This document shows, one piece after another, positions 55,301 to 64,000 of a DNA stretch of 64,000 nucleotides. The position numbers were made by a program, and so were the translations under genes. A model generated the notes under the pieces. That model saw only the letters and a program-made list of their open reading frames with translations. It was not told the origin of the DNA and made no database searches. Numbering within the stretch: the stretch's first letter is position 1; every line of letters starts with the position of its first letter. The DNA is from Corythucha ciliata (lineage: Eukaryota; Arthropoda; Insecta; Hemiptera; Tingidae): NCBI GenBank assembly GCA_038030265.1, contig CM075943.1, forward strand, positions 2,480,001-2,544,000. The letters are read 5' to 3'.

Positions 55301-57495
55301 GTTTGTCTCGACGACTTATTGGTGGAAAAAGGGAGAGTGGCTAAAAATTCACTAATTTGGCTCTATCACCGAAACAAAGCATTTGCGCCCCTATGTTTAT
55401 ATGACTTTTTTGATCCGCCCTGCCGAGTACTACAACATATTTCAATCCGGATCATTCCTCTCCAAACACCCTGTATATACAAAGGATTTTGTTTCTTCTT
55501 ACACCGTCATTACTGGTATTGTATGCCCTCCTTGAACGATTTCTGCTTGTGGCTAAGTGGCTTTCTCGCACGGACGAAATTGCAAGTTATTGCTATGAAA
55601 ACCGTCTTATTATTGTTCTCCATAGTACTGACTTCATCGAAAGATAAAATTCAATATGCTATTTGCTTTGGAAATACTATACGAACCTAATCTTATTTGG
55701 TGTTGAAAAGGGAATGTTATTATGCGCTAAACATTTTCCCTATTTAGGCTTTCAAATCGAGTGAGGAAATACACGGTCTTCAATACACTAGAATAATTGC
55801 AGACGGCGATTCCAGTGTATTCAAGAATTTAAAAGAAAAAGTCTCTTACGGTAGAAGCATAGAAAAAACGGAATGCGCTAACCATGCAGTAAAAAATTAC
55901 ACCAAATCACTGTTCAAGCTCCAGAAAGAGGCAAGATTGAAAAAATTGTTGACTAATGGTACGTACAGCTCATATTTTCATTTTGTGACATTTGTTCATT
56001 TCATGAAATCATGCCCAGGTATCATGAAATCATGCCATTGTATGATTTCATGAAATCGTACAAGCCTTTACAATTCTTTGGTTTCCTTTAGGCAAAATTG
56101 CACGTTCAAAGGCAATAGCAAGACGCTCCATTGCATACCACTCCATCAAATTAAATACACATAATTTGAAGAGTGACCTTCGACTGGGGCCAAAACATGT
56201 GTTTGGAACACACAATGACTGTCCCGCCTACTTCAAGTGCAAAGAGAGTGATTCTGAAGATTTACTCCCCGATGGTGTGCTAACCCGCGTCCTGCAGGAT
56301 GTTGAAAGGTCGCTTAATCCACTTATCAAAAAAGCACCCCAACTAATTCATAATAAGACGAGCAATGCGGCAGAGAACTCTATGTCTCTAGTAGCCAAGT
56401 TCATTGGTGAGGTTTTGAGCAACGGTGGTATTGTTTATATGTAAATGTGTATTGTTATATGTATTTCTGCACGATCGAGTATAGGAGGCAAACAAATCTG
56501 CAGGAGTCGCAGAGGTAGCTACGGTTTCCGATCACATGCTGCTGGCTTAGACTACCAGATGGGTCCTAAGTGGCAGTACTCCACAATGAAAAGTTTCTTG
56601 GGTAGGTAACGTTCCTGCACGGAGCAAAACTTACCTTCAACATTGTTCAAAGCTAATGGGATTTGTTTGCGTAAACTCAGGAAGAAGTCCTAGAGCGTCC
56701 GTCAAAACTCTTGCTACACGAAGGTTCAGACGACTTGCAAATACTAGGCGGTGCCTACTCGGGAAGGAACCATCCACCAGGAAAAAAATCATCCCAAGTG
56801 ACAAATACTACGGTGACCAATGCCAGCAGCTTGATCTTGAAGACGAGGACTTCTTGGAAGAAAAAAACCGAATTATTCGTAGCCTTGTAGTAACCCAGGA
56901 AGGCCGAACAGAGATCGAAAAAGATACAAGGGGTCAGCGACTAAACAAACGGTGGCAACAGGAACGAAAAGACCGCCTCACGGCTTCAAATTTCGGTGCC
57001 GTGGTGAAGAGGAGACTGCACAAGACGTCGAAAACAACCAAAGAGAAGATTACCACGAAGTGGGGACCACTTATTAGAAGAGTCTTGTATGGAAATGTGC
57101 GCGGGAGCCCTGCCATTACTTATGGAATTGAGTGTGAAGAGCTCGCTGTAAAAAAATTTCAAGAAGAGACAGGAAAGATGGTTTCCCCATGTGGACTCTT
57201 CGTCGACACCCAAAATTGCCACTTAGCAGCGTCCCCTGATGGAGTCATTGAGGGTGAGAGTGCCATCATTGAAGTGAAATGCCCTTATTCCGCACGATTT
57301 GGCACTGTAGAAGAGGGCGTAAAAAACAAGAAAATCAAATACTTGGATGCCAATGGCTCCCTCTCAAGGAGCCACGACTACTTCTATCAGGTCCAAGGAC
57401 AACTTAATATTTCAGGTTGCGATAGATGTTATTTTGTTGTACAGGGTGTTCCAGGAGGAAACGACAATACTTCCACATGTTGTACTACTAAGTAG
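49312..57495 (+). CDS. Mutator-like transposase/YqaJ nuclease fusion, nine exons
   Basis: Inferred exons: 49312-49388, 50788-51021, 51088-51204, 51408-51825, 52323-52664, 55748-55958, 56092-56424, 56485-56601, 56681-57495. All have GT and AG borders and compatible phases, giving 887 codons without a stop. Residues 1-140 are basic and Ser-rich. The middle is a Mutator-like transposase domain with VDGGWSQRSYGHRYSAKSG, VRNKYCSFCEMNEKK, CYKNWDGPSTAME, ADGDSSVFKNL, TECANHAVKNYT and GSYGFRSHAAG. The C-terminal 200 residues are a YqaJ/lambda-exonuclease-type fold with RLTASNFG, YGIECEELAVKKF, ASPDGVIEG and IIEVKCPY (catalytic Asp, Glu, Lys). The last 18 codons come from a mariner end. A further exon-like block (51268-51333) lacks a normal donor and is left out. 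No terminal repeats seen; it may be a domesticated or old element gene. Confidence 0.8.
50366..50734. repeat. 85-bp perfect inverted repeat enclosing a tRNA-like core
   Basis: Arms 50379-50463 and 50597-50681 are exact reverse complements over 85 bases, around a 133-base core. AACTTCCTATTAT lies immediately left of the left arm (50366-50378) and again at 50722-50734, a possible 13-bp target duplication. It sits in intron 1 of the transposase-nuclease gene. No transposon family with this structure is known to me. Confidence 0.8.
50524..50600 (+). tRNA. tRNA-like sequence, anticodon GGT (probably not functional)
   Basis: A five-pair anticodon stem (CTGGA/TCCAG, 50552-50568) encloses a CTGGTAA loop with GGT at 50559-50561. 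TGGCGCAATTGG fits the A box, and GGTTTCGAATCC fits the B box with one extra T. The acceptor and T stems have mismatches, and the 3' end reads GGGGCGCCA within the hairpin arm. A tRNA-derived internal promoter (SINE head) is more likely than a working tRNA-Thr. Confidence 0.4.
53044..55473. mobile_element. mariner element with 0.9 kb inverted arms
   Basis: Ends CAGGGTGTTTGGGGAGGAAT and reverse complement, with TA on both sides. Arms of about 900 bases (to 53945 and from 54570) are near-perfect inverted copies, and the 620-base centre holds a transposase remnant. Inserted in intron 5 (52665-55747) of the transposase-nuclease gene. Confidence 0.9.
54030..54505 (+). pseudogene. mariner transposase, 3' remnant
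   Basis: Codons for a mariner-type DDE transposase. NVWCGLNGSNLIGPYVI is followed by a stop, then IMIYQHDGAPARSAREVREF with the second catalytic Asp, a frame slip near 54262, then RSPDLTPLDFILWGWMKDLVY with the third acidic region, and a C-terminal ADGVIFEQFL. The N-terminal half, including the helix-turn-helix, is gone. Not functional. Confidence 0.85.
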
Positions 57496-58000
57496 GGCGA
57501 ACCAAAATGACTATATGGACATAGGGTCGGAAACGCTTTGTTTCAGAGTTACAGGGAATTTAGTGTTTTTTAAGCCAAATCACCTCTTTTCCACAAAAGG
57601 CGGTCTTAACGGACTAACCGTTCAACATAGAACAAAATAAACTTCATTTATGAAAAGAGCACAAAATTTAACTTTGGAAAAATCAGGAATAACACATTAA
57701 AATCGTCTTTATGTACGTTTAGTTATTTTTGGAAAAATCGAAAAAGTGTTACGTTGAATTTTCGTGTTTCTTTCAGAGGCGAATTTCACTCAATCTTCAG
57801 TTGGTCGGGCATTGACCAATTATTGTAAAAACATGCCCATTATGTGAGCTTTCAATTGACGTAAGAAAATTGAAAATCGGTTGAATTTTTACTGAGATAT
57901 GACACGAAAGGTTCGGAAAAACAGTGTAAAATCGTCAAAATAAGCCATATTGCAACTGTCAGGTAAAATCCCCAAAAATTGTTTTCGACGTCAAAATAAC
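57442..58000 (+). mobile_element. one-ended mariner fragment
   Basis: Begins with TA then CAGGGTGTTCCAGGAGGAA, and internally follows the arm of the element at 53044 (GCTTTGTTTC, CAACATAGAACAAAATA, GAAAAGAGCACAAAATTT in the same order). No matching right end found before the next repeat. Its first 54 bases are read as the end of the YqaJ coding frame. Confidence 0.65.
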
Positions 58001-58050
58001 GCCAAAATTCAAAGAAACAGTTTATTTAAGAAAAATCAATGCACCATGTC

Positions 58051-58308
58051 CATCATCATCATCATCTACCACCACTTTCACTATCAAATAATCAATTATT
58101 AAACAAATTAACTGGTCTGATTCCTTCTAGTTTTCGTCTGGTGTTATTTTTCAGACGTTTTTGTTTGATAATTGTAGTGATTCACGCGTATGATATGATT
58201 TGTACCAGAAAAATAAATTTTGAACTAAAATAATCACGGAAGGATACCTGAAAAACTAATTAAACGAGTATTTACTAGTGAAAGTGGTGGGAGATGATGA
58301 TGATGATG
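58051..58308. mobile_element. 258-bp MITE-like inverted-repeat element
   Basis: Ends are inverted copies over at least 31 bases, starting with five CAT repeats, then CT(A/C)CCACCACTTTCACTA. The right end touches Polinton 2 sequence directly (58309), but Polinton sequence does not resume to its left, so it marks a truncation point rather than a simple insertion. No clear target duplication. Confidence 0.6.
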
Positions 58309-58677
58309 AAAAGTCCAGTAGTGATTAATTCCATATCGCTCAAGCATTTCTTGGAATGGTTTGTTCAAAAATTCTCTGCCCTTGTCAGTGTGAAGAAGGC
58401 AAGGTTTTAAAAAGGGATAGTTTTTCAATACACTTTCAAATGCCGATGCAACCTCTCGACCAGTTTTGGTTTTGAGGGGGGTGGCAAACGCCATCTTAGA
58501 GCCCGCATCAATCATTGTCAAGATATAACGGTATCCCCTTTCAGTGTGCGATCCAATATCTAGTAGGTCTGCCTCTAGTAAATCATCAAAGACTCCCTTG
58601 ATTTGAACTCGACTCCGAGGATAGTTGACTCTGGCCGGCGAGAAAAGCTCGTCGATTAATCTTTGTTTCACGCCCAT
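58309..58677 (-). pseudogene. integrase fragment (Polinton 2)
   Basis: First 123 codons of the integrase, including the first two catalytic Asp motifs (EADLLDIG and LHTDKGREF). It breaks at HYWTF, before the catalytic Glu and chromodomain. Confidence 0.9.
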
Positions 58678-58689
58678 TTTATGCAATAT

Positions 58690-59787
58690 AGCCTTCGTTT
58701 AATAGCTCAGTAATGAGACTGCGAATCTCTTCCGGGTGAGAGGTATTTCCTGCCTGAGTGGAAGCCAACAAAAGTCTTAGGCGATCACAGATTTCGTTCG
58801 GTGATTTCTACAATTCGACCCTGGGAAGACTCAAATCCGACAATCCCTCTCCTTCAATCGCTCGATTCTGTGATATAAAGTGCGATACTTTCTCCCCGTC
58901 GTATTGTAGGGCCGCATTTGTGAGAATCCTCGACGAGAAGCATTTGTCCGATGTATAATATCGCGATATGTGACCAAGTCAGGCGTAGTATAATTATCGG
59001 GACGATGAAGAAACAAAAGATTAATTAATCCCGGTGTAACTTTGTAATCAGCTCCGGGGATGTGAATTCCATGGCGGGAGAATTTTATAGGAACACTGCC
59101 CAAGTAGATTTCGCCCTGGGGTGTGACACAAGGGCCATATATTTTGTCAAGTGACTGGGCGGATGATCCTCCAATCATTAGAGCATGAATAAAGGGACGA
59201 ACGGACGGGTGAAGCTGTCGTAAATGGTCCTCCACAGATGCGCTGTCAGACATGGATACCTCCCGCAGCTGCTCTATAAACGATTTTTCCTCCTCCTCAT
59301 CGTTTCGGATAGTTCCGTCGGAATCACCGACGGGCACCGTGGGGTATTCCAACGGAGGGCGTCGACGCGGGCGAGGTCGGGTAGCGTAGGGGGTTGAAGA
59401 CGCTGCTGGGGGAGCCCAAACTGATGAGGTGGCGGGTTCGTGCTCCCAAACATCGGCGTCCCTGACAAATGAAGTTGTTTGCGGTAAACGTCGTTTTGAC
59501 AGGCTAGTCTTGCGAGCGCTGGGTTCGTGCTCCCAAACATCGGCGTCCCTGCCAAATGATTGCGGTGAAGGTCGTTTAGGTTGACTAGGTTTAACGGGTA
59601 AACTCTCTTTGCGGGCCTCGAGGGCCTGACTAATTGTCTCTAATGGTCGACTTATCGTTTCAAAAGTGCGACGTGCCGTTTCCCCCGCATGCTCAAGCTC
59701 ACCTCTAATCATTCGATGTTTTTTCTTGATACTCTCGCGAGCCCGAATAATGCGTTGAGTAAGTCTCTTCTTTGCCGGTGATTTCAT
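58690..59787 (-). pseudogene. DUF8207-like protein (Polinton 2)
   Basis: Equivalent to 29803-30987. Two rather than three DVWEHEP repeats remain, and one Gly/Asp-Ser repeat unit is missing in the acidic linker. A small deletion near 58875 shifts the frame after KYRTL, so the last 60 or so residues are lost from the open frame (stop at 58831), though their codons persist downstream. Confidence 0.8.
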
Positions 59788-59809
59788 GACTGAGCGCCGT
59801 ATCGATTGC

Positions 59810-60514
59810 TCACGATTCTAAATAGAGGTCAAATCCACATCGATACCGTCCTCCATTGACTGGTTTTTGCTTGTCGAGCACAAAGAAACGGCCATCACGC
59901 TTCCAGCACTGGCGCACCATATCGAGGAAGGCCTCCCATGACATATCCGATCCCACGTGATCAAGATATACGTGTTTCAAGTTGAGTACGTCTTGCGGAA
60001 AAAGAACCAGAAAATTAAAATTATCGCGAATTAAATGTTTTTGAATTTTTGTGTAACTCTAAGACAGTACGTCGAGACCCGCGTGTCGGCCCATTGCAAA
60101 AAATTCACGGATTTTATCCTGCGGCGCCAGTATCAAGTCGTCAAATATTTCAATCGAGTTGGGTTCAAGGTCGCTTGGAGACGGGATATTTTCAATGTCA
60201 GACGATGCGTAGTAACCTATTTGAGGTGAAAGACCCTTGAAGACTCGGTCGAGAAATCTGTACTTTGGTTGATTAAGAGTCCGGCTAAATACGTAAACGC
60301 GCTCAAAACGTAGGCCTGTCTGCTCAATCAGTAGGGCTAGCATCGCGGTTGTTTTTCCCACTCCCGACGGTCCTGTCAATGCCATTAGTAGAGGTGACGT
60401 CCCAAAAAGGCTTCCATGTCGTTGACCTCTACCCCCCTCCTGTTGCGCAATTTCTTCGTCAATTGCCGCGTGAGGATTAACCTCTAGCCGTTCCTTCTGC
60501 TGAATGTAGCGCAT
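59810..60514 (-). pseudogene. packaging ATPase (Polinton 2, frameshifted)
   Basis: Walker A GPSGVGKTTA is intact. The Walker B strand reads SIEIFDDLI with a Glu in place of Val. A deletion near 60063 in the GLDVLYLAQSY region creates an early stop at 60059, removing the C-terminal third. Confidence 0.88.
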
Positions 60515-60572
60515 GACTAAAGCACCCGGATATAATGCAAAAGGTTTTAAATAAAAAGAAAAAATTGGGGTT

Positions 60573-61106
60573 TTAATTTTTATTCAACACTTCATGTAAT
60601 TCAAGCCACTGTGACAATTTAATCGCCTGTACCCAGGCGCATCGGTATTTTGGATCACTCATCGAGTGGCGAAGACAGGGCGTTGCGAAGAAATGACTCC
60701 ACGGCTCTATCTGGCGAAGAGATGGGCAGTTAAGCGAGGCCATGTCTCGAATTTCCGGCTTGCTGCCAAGTCCAGCCAGGCGTGACTCCAAAAAACGGGC
60801 TTTTTCCAAGCCCTTGGCGTACACAACTGTTGTTGACAGAAGGTATTCTTTGAGAATGTTGTCCAGCTCCTTATATGCAACGAATCCTTCACTCCAGGAC
60901 AAGTCGTGAAATTCTCTGGTTAGCCATTCATTTTGAGGACTCGATGACGTGTCAGAGTAGTGATTGGGATCGGGAGATTTAAAAATCCAGTGCCCCGCAG
61001 CCCTTGTGTGCATGTGAACTATTGCAAGCTCCTTTACGATGAATCCTGACGTTTTTGGATTGCATCGGTCGCTCTGGAAGGCGATAAAGTCGACAACAGC
61101 AGTCAT
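60573..61106 (-). CDS. conserved Polinton protein, exonuclease-like (Polinton 2)
   Basis: 177 residues, equivalent to 31779-32321, lacking three codons that encode the CGR of the CxxC motif. Otherwise open with very few substitutions. Confidence 0.6.
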   Translation of the reverse strand: MTAVVDFIAFQSDRCNPKTSGFIVKELAIVHMHTRAAGHWIFKSPDPNHYSDTSSSPQNEWLTREFHDLSWSEGFVAYKELDNILKEYLLSTTVVYAKGLEKARFLESRLAGLGSKPEIRDMASLNCPSLRQIEPWSHFFATPCLRHSMSDPKYRCAWVQAIKLSQWLELHEVLNKN

Positions 61107-61177
61107 GATGAATGCAGAGATGACACTGACGAATCTTCGGCCTTTTCATTGTCTATTTAAGCAAATAAGAGGGGGTG

Positions 61178-62443
61178 CTACGCCTGCTTTCTAACAACCC
61201 CGCTCAATGGGAAGTACGTGAAGAGAAGGTCGTGCAGGATCAAGCAAAACATGTTGGTGTCTGGAGGAAAGTTGGTGGAACTCTCAAATTCCAAGCGAAT
61301 ATCCATAGCTGACGAAGTGGGGGTATCGACCTGTCTTGAGCAGTCCAAAACAATAAGTGGGGCGTAGGAAAGGTACTCTTCAAAACTAAGCATTGGCTCT
61401 CCTGTTGTGTCCTCAGTGTGATAATAAGATGACTGAAAGGTCGAGTAAAGGTGATAAATCTCGGCAACGCGATTTTTATCAAAATCCATTTGAAGTTGTT
61501 CGTATGGAAATGCAGTTGAGCCGCAAAATAATTTAAGGCTTGTCAAGTTACAAGAATCAAATTGCGCAGAATGTTTAGCAAGCTTAGAAATGTCTACACT
61601 CCGTTCCGTCTGGAAACCTATAATGACGTAGCGAGGTTTTTCCATCTGAGTGGCCGTCTTAATTGTCCAGTTATGTTGACGAGTTGCCGGTAGGGTGGGA
61701 AAGTAGTGGAGAGACCATCCTCTGAATGGCACTTCAATCGGTTTGTCACGCTCAATATGATGCAAAAGTTGGAGTTTCATGGCGTCCGAGACCTCGAGGT
61801 ACGGCACTTTCCACGCTATCTTGGTAATTTCGAGCGTAGGTGTTTTAGATGCAGTGTCCGATGCGCCTGCTGTTGGAAATTTGATTCGCTTAAAAACCTG
61901 CTTGTCTGTGTTTGAGCGTATTAGTACTAGTTCCAGTCGGGAATTGAGCAAGATCTTGCGGTAGTCCTCGGCGAAACCGAAAATTGTCTTGAGTGGTATG
62001 CATGCGTAAAAATCTCCCGATGATGATGAATGAACTATTGGATTGTGCTCGTTATCGTAAGGCATTGTCCATCCTCCCGCCTCCAGATGTTGCTGCTTTG
62101 CCTTTGAAAATGAGCAGTATCCTTTCATGGTGCTTGTGAACCCCGGTAATTTAACGCGATCAATGACGACTCCATTTAATTCTATCCAGCACTCGTCAAA
62201 GGCGTATGTGAGTCCATTCGTTGACAAGGTGTAATCTGTTCCCATATCATTGGCCTTACCTTCAATGATGAGAAGACTGTCTGACACAAGGAGAAGAACT
62301 GATGTGGAGAGGAGGGGGCATCGAATTTCGTCAGAGTTGGCAAATTTTGACGCTATGTATGGCAAGTGTGTGTGATAGGCCCATGAAGTTATGCTATGAT
62401 CAAAGACCGTGGGGGCCTTGACGTCCAATACGCTCGTCGCCAT
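61178..62443 (-). CDS. major capsid protein (Polinton 2)
   Basis: 421 residues, equivalent to 32393-33652, with two extra Ser codons from a GAT-repeat expansion near 62020. Fully open. The CIPLKTIFGFAEDYRKILLN signature is unchanged. Confidence 0.75.
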   Translation of the reverse strand: MATSVLDVKAPTVFDHSITSWAYHTHLPYIASKFANSDEIRCPLLSTSVLLLVSDSLLIIEGKANDMGTDYTLSTNGLTYAFDECWIELNGVVIDRVKLPGFTSTMKGYCSFSKAKQQHLEAGGWTMPYDNEHNPIVHSSSSGDFYACIPLKTIFGFAEDYRKILLNSRLELVLIRSNTDKQVFKRIKFPTAGASDTASKTPTLEITKIAWKVPYLEVSDAMKLQLLHHIERDKPIEVPFRGWSLHYFPTLPATRQHNWTIKTATQMEKPRYVIIGFQTERSVDISKLAKHSAQFDSCNLTSLKLFCGSTAFPYEQLQMDFDKNRVAEIYHLYSTFQSSYYHTEDTTGEPMLSFEEYLSYAPLIVLDCSRQVDTPTSSAMDIRLEFESSTNFPPDTNMFCLILHDLLFTYFPLSGVVRKQA

Positions 62444-62597
62444 TTCGATTGATTATTTTAAATCCGAGACTACGAAGGAATGCCCGGTTAGATGATGTTG
62501 ACTCTGTCGATGACGTCCTTCTACTGATTATTTTTCCTCTGTCGTCATACATTTTACCTACGCCTGCCCCTCTCCGACGTCTGCTAAAATCCAGCAT
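62400..62597 (-). CDS. small basic conserved protein (Polinton 2)
   Basis: 65 residues, same overlaps as in Polinton 1, two substitutions. Conservation supports a real gene. Confidence 0.65.
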   Translation of the reverse strand: MLDFSRRRRGAGVGKMYDDRGKIISRRTSSTESTSSNRAFLRSLGFKIINRNGDERIGRQGPHGL

Positions 62598-63529
62598 CTT
62601 TTTTCAAATGAAGTCTGATGATAATCTCTTCTCCGCGGAAATCAAGTAGTTCTCCCGACTCGTCTAATAATTGCACTGTAACGGAAGACAGGTCGTTGCG
62701 CGCAGTCAATGGCAAATAGATGATATTCTTGGGTACCTCGACGATTTTATAACCCGGCTCTACCTCGGGGTAGCACTCGTAAATAATGTGAGAGTCGAGT
62801 CCGTTTCTGAACGAGCTGTCAATAATACTACACTCAATTGCGATTGCGTTGGCCTTGAGTATATTGACCACATGGGGAGCCTTGTGAGATGTCCCGGATG
62901 GAAGAACGCTATTTTTGTCATATCCAAAAAGATTTCCCAGGCTATTCCCGGAAGGAAAGTAGACGTGCCTTGAGCACTCCAAGTAGCACTTTAGTGTGTT
63001 TCGATTTACAGACATCTTTAAGGAGATATTATTGGGTAAACTGTCCTGTATAGCCTTCACCAATTGATGAAACTCGTAGGCTCCCTCTTCCACAATAACC
63101 CGTGATCTTCGTGTAGAGACGAAGAGGTATTTTGGGATCAATGACCGGACCGTCGGCCGTATAAGATCCTCCTGCCAGAAGGACACGCCCTTGACTGAAC
63201 CCCAGGTGGAGAATGACAGAGTCGGCGTCCAAGTTGTAAATACCTTTTTCCAATACTGTCACTGTGATACGTTGAGTTGTTTCGTCGTAGCGCGTAGTAA
63301 AGAAACTATTTAAAAGTTTAGATGCCTCCTCCGCTTTCGTAGGCACAGATTGTGGCTCGTCGCAGTAGTAGAACGTGTTGTTGACCCCATGCTTTACATT
63401 CGCCAAGCTGTAGTATGTTTCAAACGAGAGAAGGCCCATAACCCATTGACCGTCGCCATCGAGAGACAAAGGAGGGAAAAAATTCGACGTGAGCGTCGAG
63501 GAACCTGTCAAGGCTATGATCGCAGACAT
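62584..63529 (-). pseudogene. minor capsid/penton-like protein (Polinton 2, frameshifted)
   Basis: Same protein as 33793-34740. One extra base near 63105 splits it into two overlapping frames (63586-63029 and 63186-62584). Both halves otherwise align closely with the intact copy. Confidence 0.85.
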
Positions 63530-63900
63530 GACTGAGCCTGAATACGTGCCATCAATACTAAAAATAGGATCGACAGGTGCCAGCATATCTCAGTGTTGAA
63601 AGGCTGTACCTGCTCGCGATTGTAGAGCACTCGTCGTTCGGGACCCCAGTAGGTGATTAGCTGCGGTGGTGGGGGAAGGTTACCGAAGCTATCAAAGTAG
63701 AATACAGTTGTAGACGCCCAATAGGCTTCCCAGTGTGTGCCTGGTCCCTTTGCCCTGTCAAGATTGACTATGGCGCACTCCACCTTACGACGGTGGGGAG
63801 GCAAAGTGTCAACGTTGAAAACTCCACGGAACGAAGGAATGCAAAATTTGAAAATAATGTGGTCAATGTCCGCGTTGGAGAGAGCCCGAAGTGGCAGGCA
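63514..63900 (-). pseudogene. adenain-like protease (Polinton 2)
   Basis: Keeps GPGTHW with the His and YFDSFGNLPPP with the Asp. The catalytic Cys region reads EICWHLS, with Gly after the Cys changed to Trp, and the residues after HW are EAY instead of VAY. These changes probably weaken it. No in-frame ATG, as in copy 1. Confidence 0.65.
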
Positions 63901-63905
63901 AGCTA

Positions 63906-64000
63906 CTAGTTTTTTGATCGACGTTTTTTACCAGCACCAGTGGTAAATAGGCCCAGTCCTTGTCGGTAGGGTTTGAGAAATAAGCCTTGTCCCAACGATA
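63906..64000 (-). CDS. PLA2-domain minor virion protein, 3' end (Polinton 2)
   Basis: The last 31 codons, with the basic C-terminus ending RRSKN, match 35117-35211. The PLA2 domain itself is outside the window. Confidence 0.75.
   Translation of the reverse strand, partial: SLGQGLFLKPYRQGLGLFTTGAGKKRRSKN

Larger units (their letters stand above)
58309..64000. mobile_element. Polinton/Maverick element 2, truncated and decayed
   Basis: Collinear with 29465-35217 of Polinton 1 and near-identical by eye. The left end is cut inside the integrase; the right end leaves the window. At least four genes carry frame changes or truncation while the capsid genes are otherwise conserved, implying recent loss of function. 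Confidence 0.92.

Noticed and set aside
58039..58233. Open frame beginning MHHVHHHHH
   Set aside because: The His run is the CAT repeat at the end of a MITE; no domain follows.

Overview
This window looks like a repeat-rich stretch of an arthropod (probably insect) nuclear genome. Genes with GT-AG introns, poly(A) retrotransposons, P-element/THAP, PIF/Harbinger and mariner transposons, and Polinton (Maverick/adintovirus-like) elements all point that way. I see no ordinary housekeeping gene. Nearly everything recognisable is a mobile element, an endogenised virus-like element, or a transposase-derived gene.

Layout. A Ty3/gypsy gag-protease fragment (1-1.3 kb) abuts copy A (1.3-16.6 kb) of a segmental duplication; copy B lies at 37.8-47.5 kb. 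Each copy carries the 5' half of a P-element/THAP9-like transposase gene on the minus strand: a THAP exon, a tandemly triplicated exon pair, then coiled-coil and core exons. Each also has degraded plus-strand P fragments and a 1.44 kb mariner-type fold-back. The copies differ by clean insertions, so each supplies the empty site for the other's element: a twin-primed LINE in A, and a solo LTR and a Harbinger-type MITE in B. Next come a 1.85 kb element with 34-bp TIRs (16.6-18.5 kb), a complete PIF/Harbinger element with perfect 22-bp TIRs (19.3-23.1 kb), and the 3' half of a P-type transposase (24.3-25.7 kb).

Polinton 1 (25.7-37.3 kb, cut by a 500-N gap) apparently inserted into that transposase. 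Its minus-strand genes run: PLA2 minor capsid protein, adenain-like protease, penton-like capsid protein, small basic protein, major capsid protein, exonuclease-like protein, packaging ATPase, DUF8207-like protein, and chromodomain integrase. These are followed by an accessory block with a BIR (IAP-like) protein, a PC4-like protein and two small paralogous proteins, one of them spliced. A zinc-finger protein-primed DNA polymerase runs the other way from a shared promoter region, and a spliced 98-aa proline-rich gene with its own TATA box lies near the left end. Polinton 2 (58.3 kb to the window end) is a truncated, frameshifted relative.

Between them, 49.3-57.5 kb holds one nine-exon gene that stays open for 887 codons. 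It fuses a Mutator-like transposase domain to a YqaJ-type nuclease. Its last codons come from a one-ended mariner insertion, its second large intron contains a full mariner element, and its first intron contains an 85-bp perfect inverted repeat enclosing a tRNA-like sequence.

The Polinton genes together would supply DNA replication (polymerase), integration (integrase), packaging and capsid assembly (ATPase, capsid proteins, protease), membrane penetration (PLA2), and probably host manipulation (BIR protein, small early-type genes). Assignments rest on reading motifs and splice sites by eye. No searches or alignments were run, so identities are qualitative.
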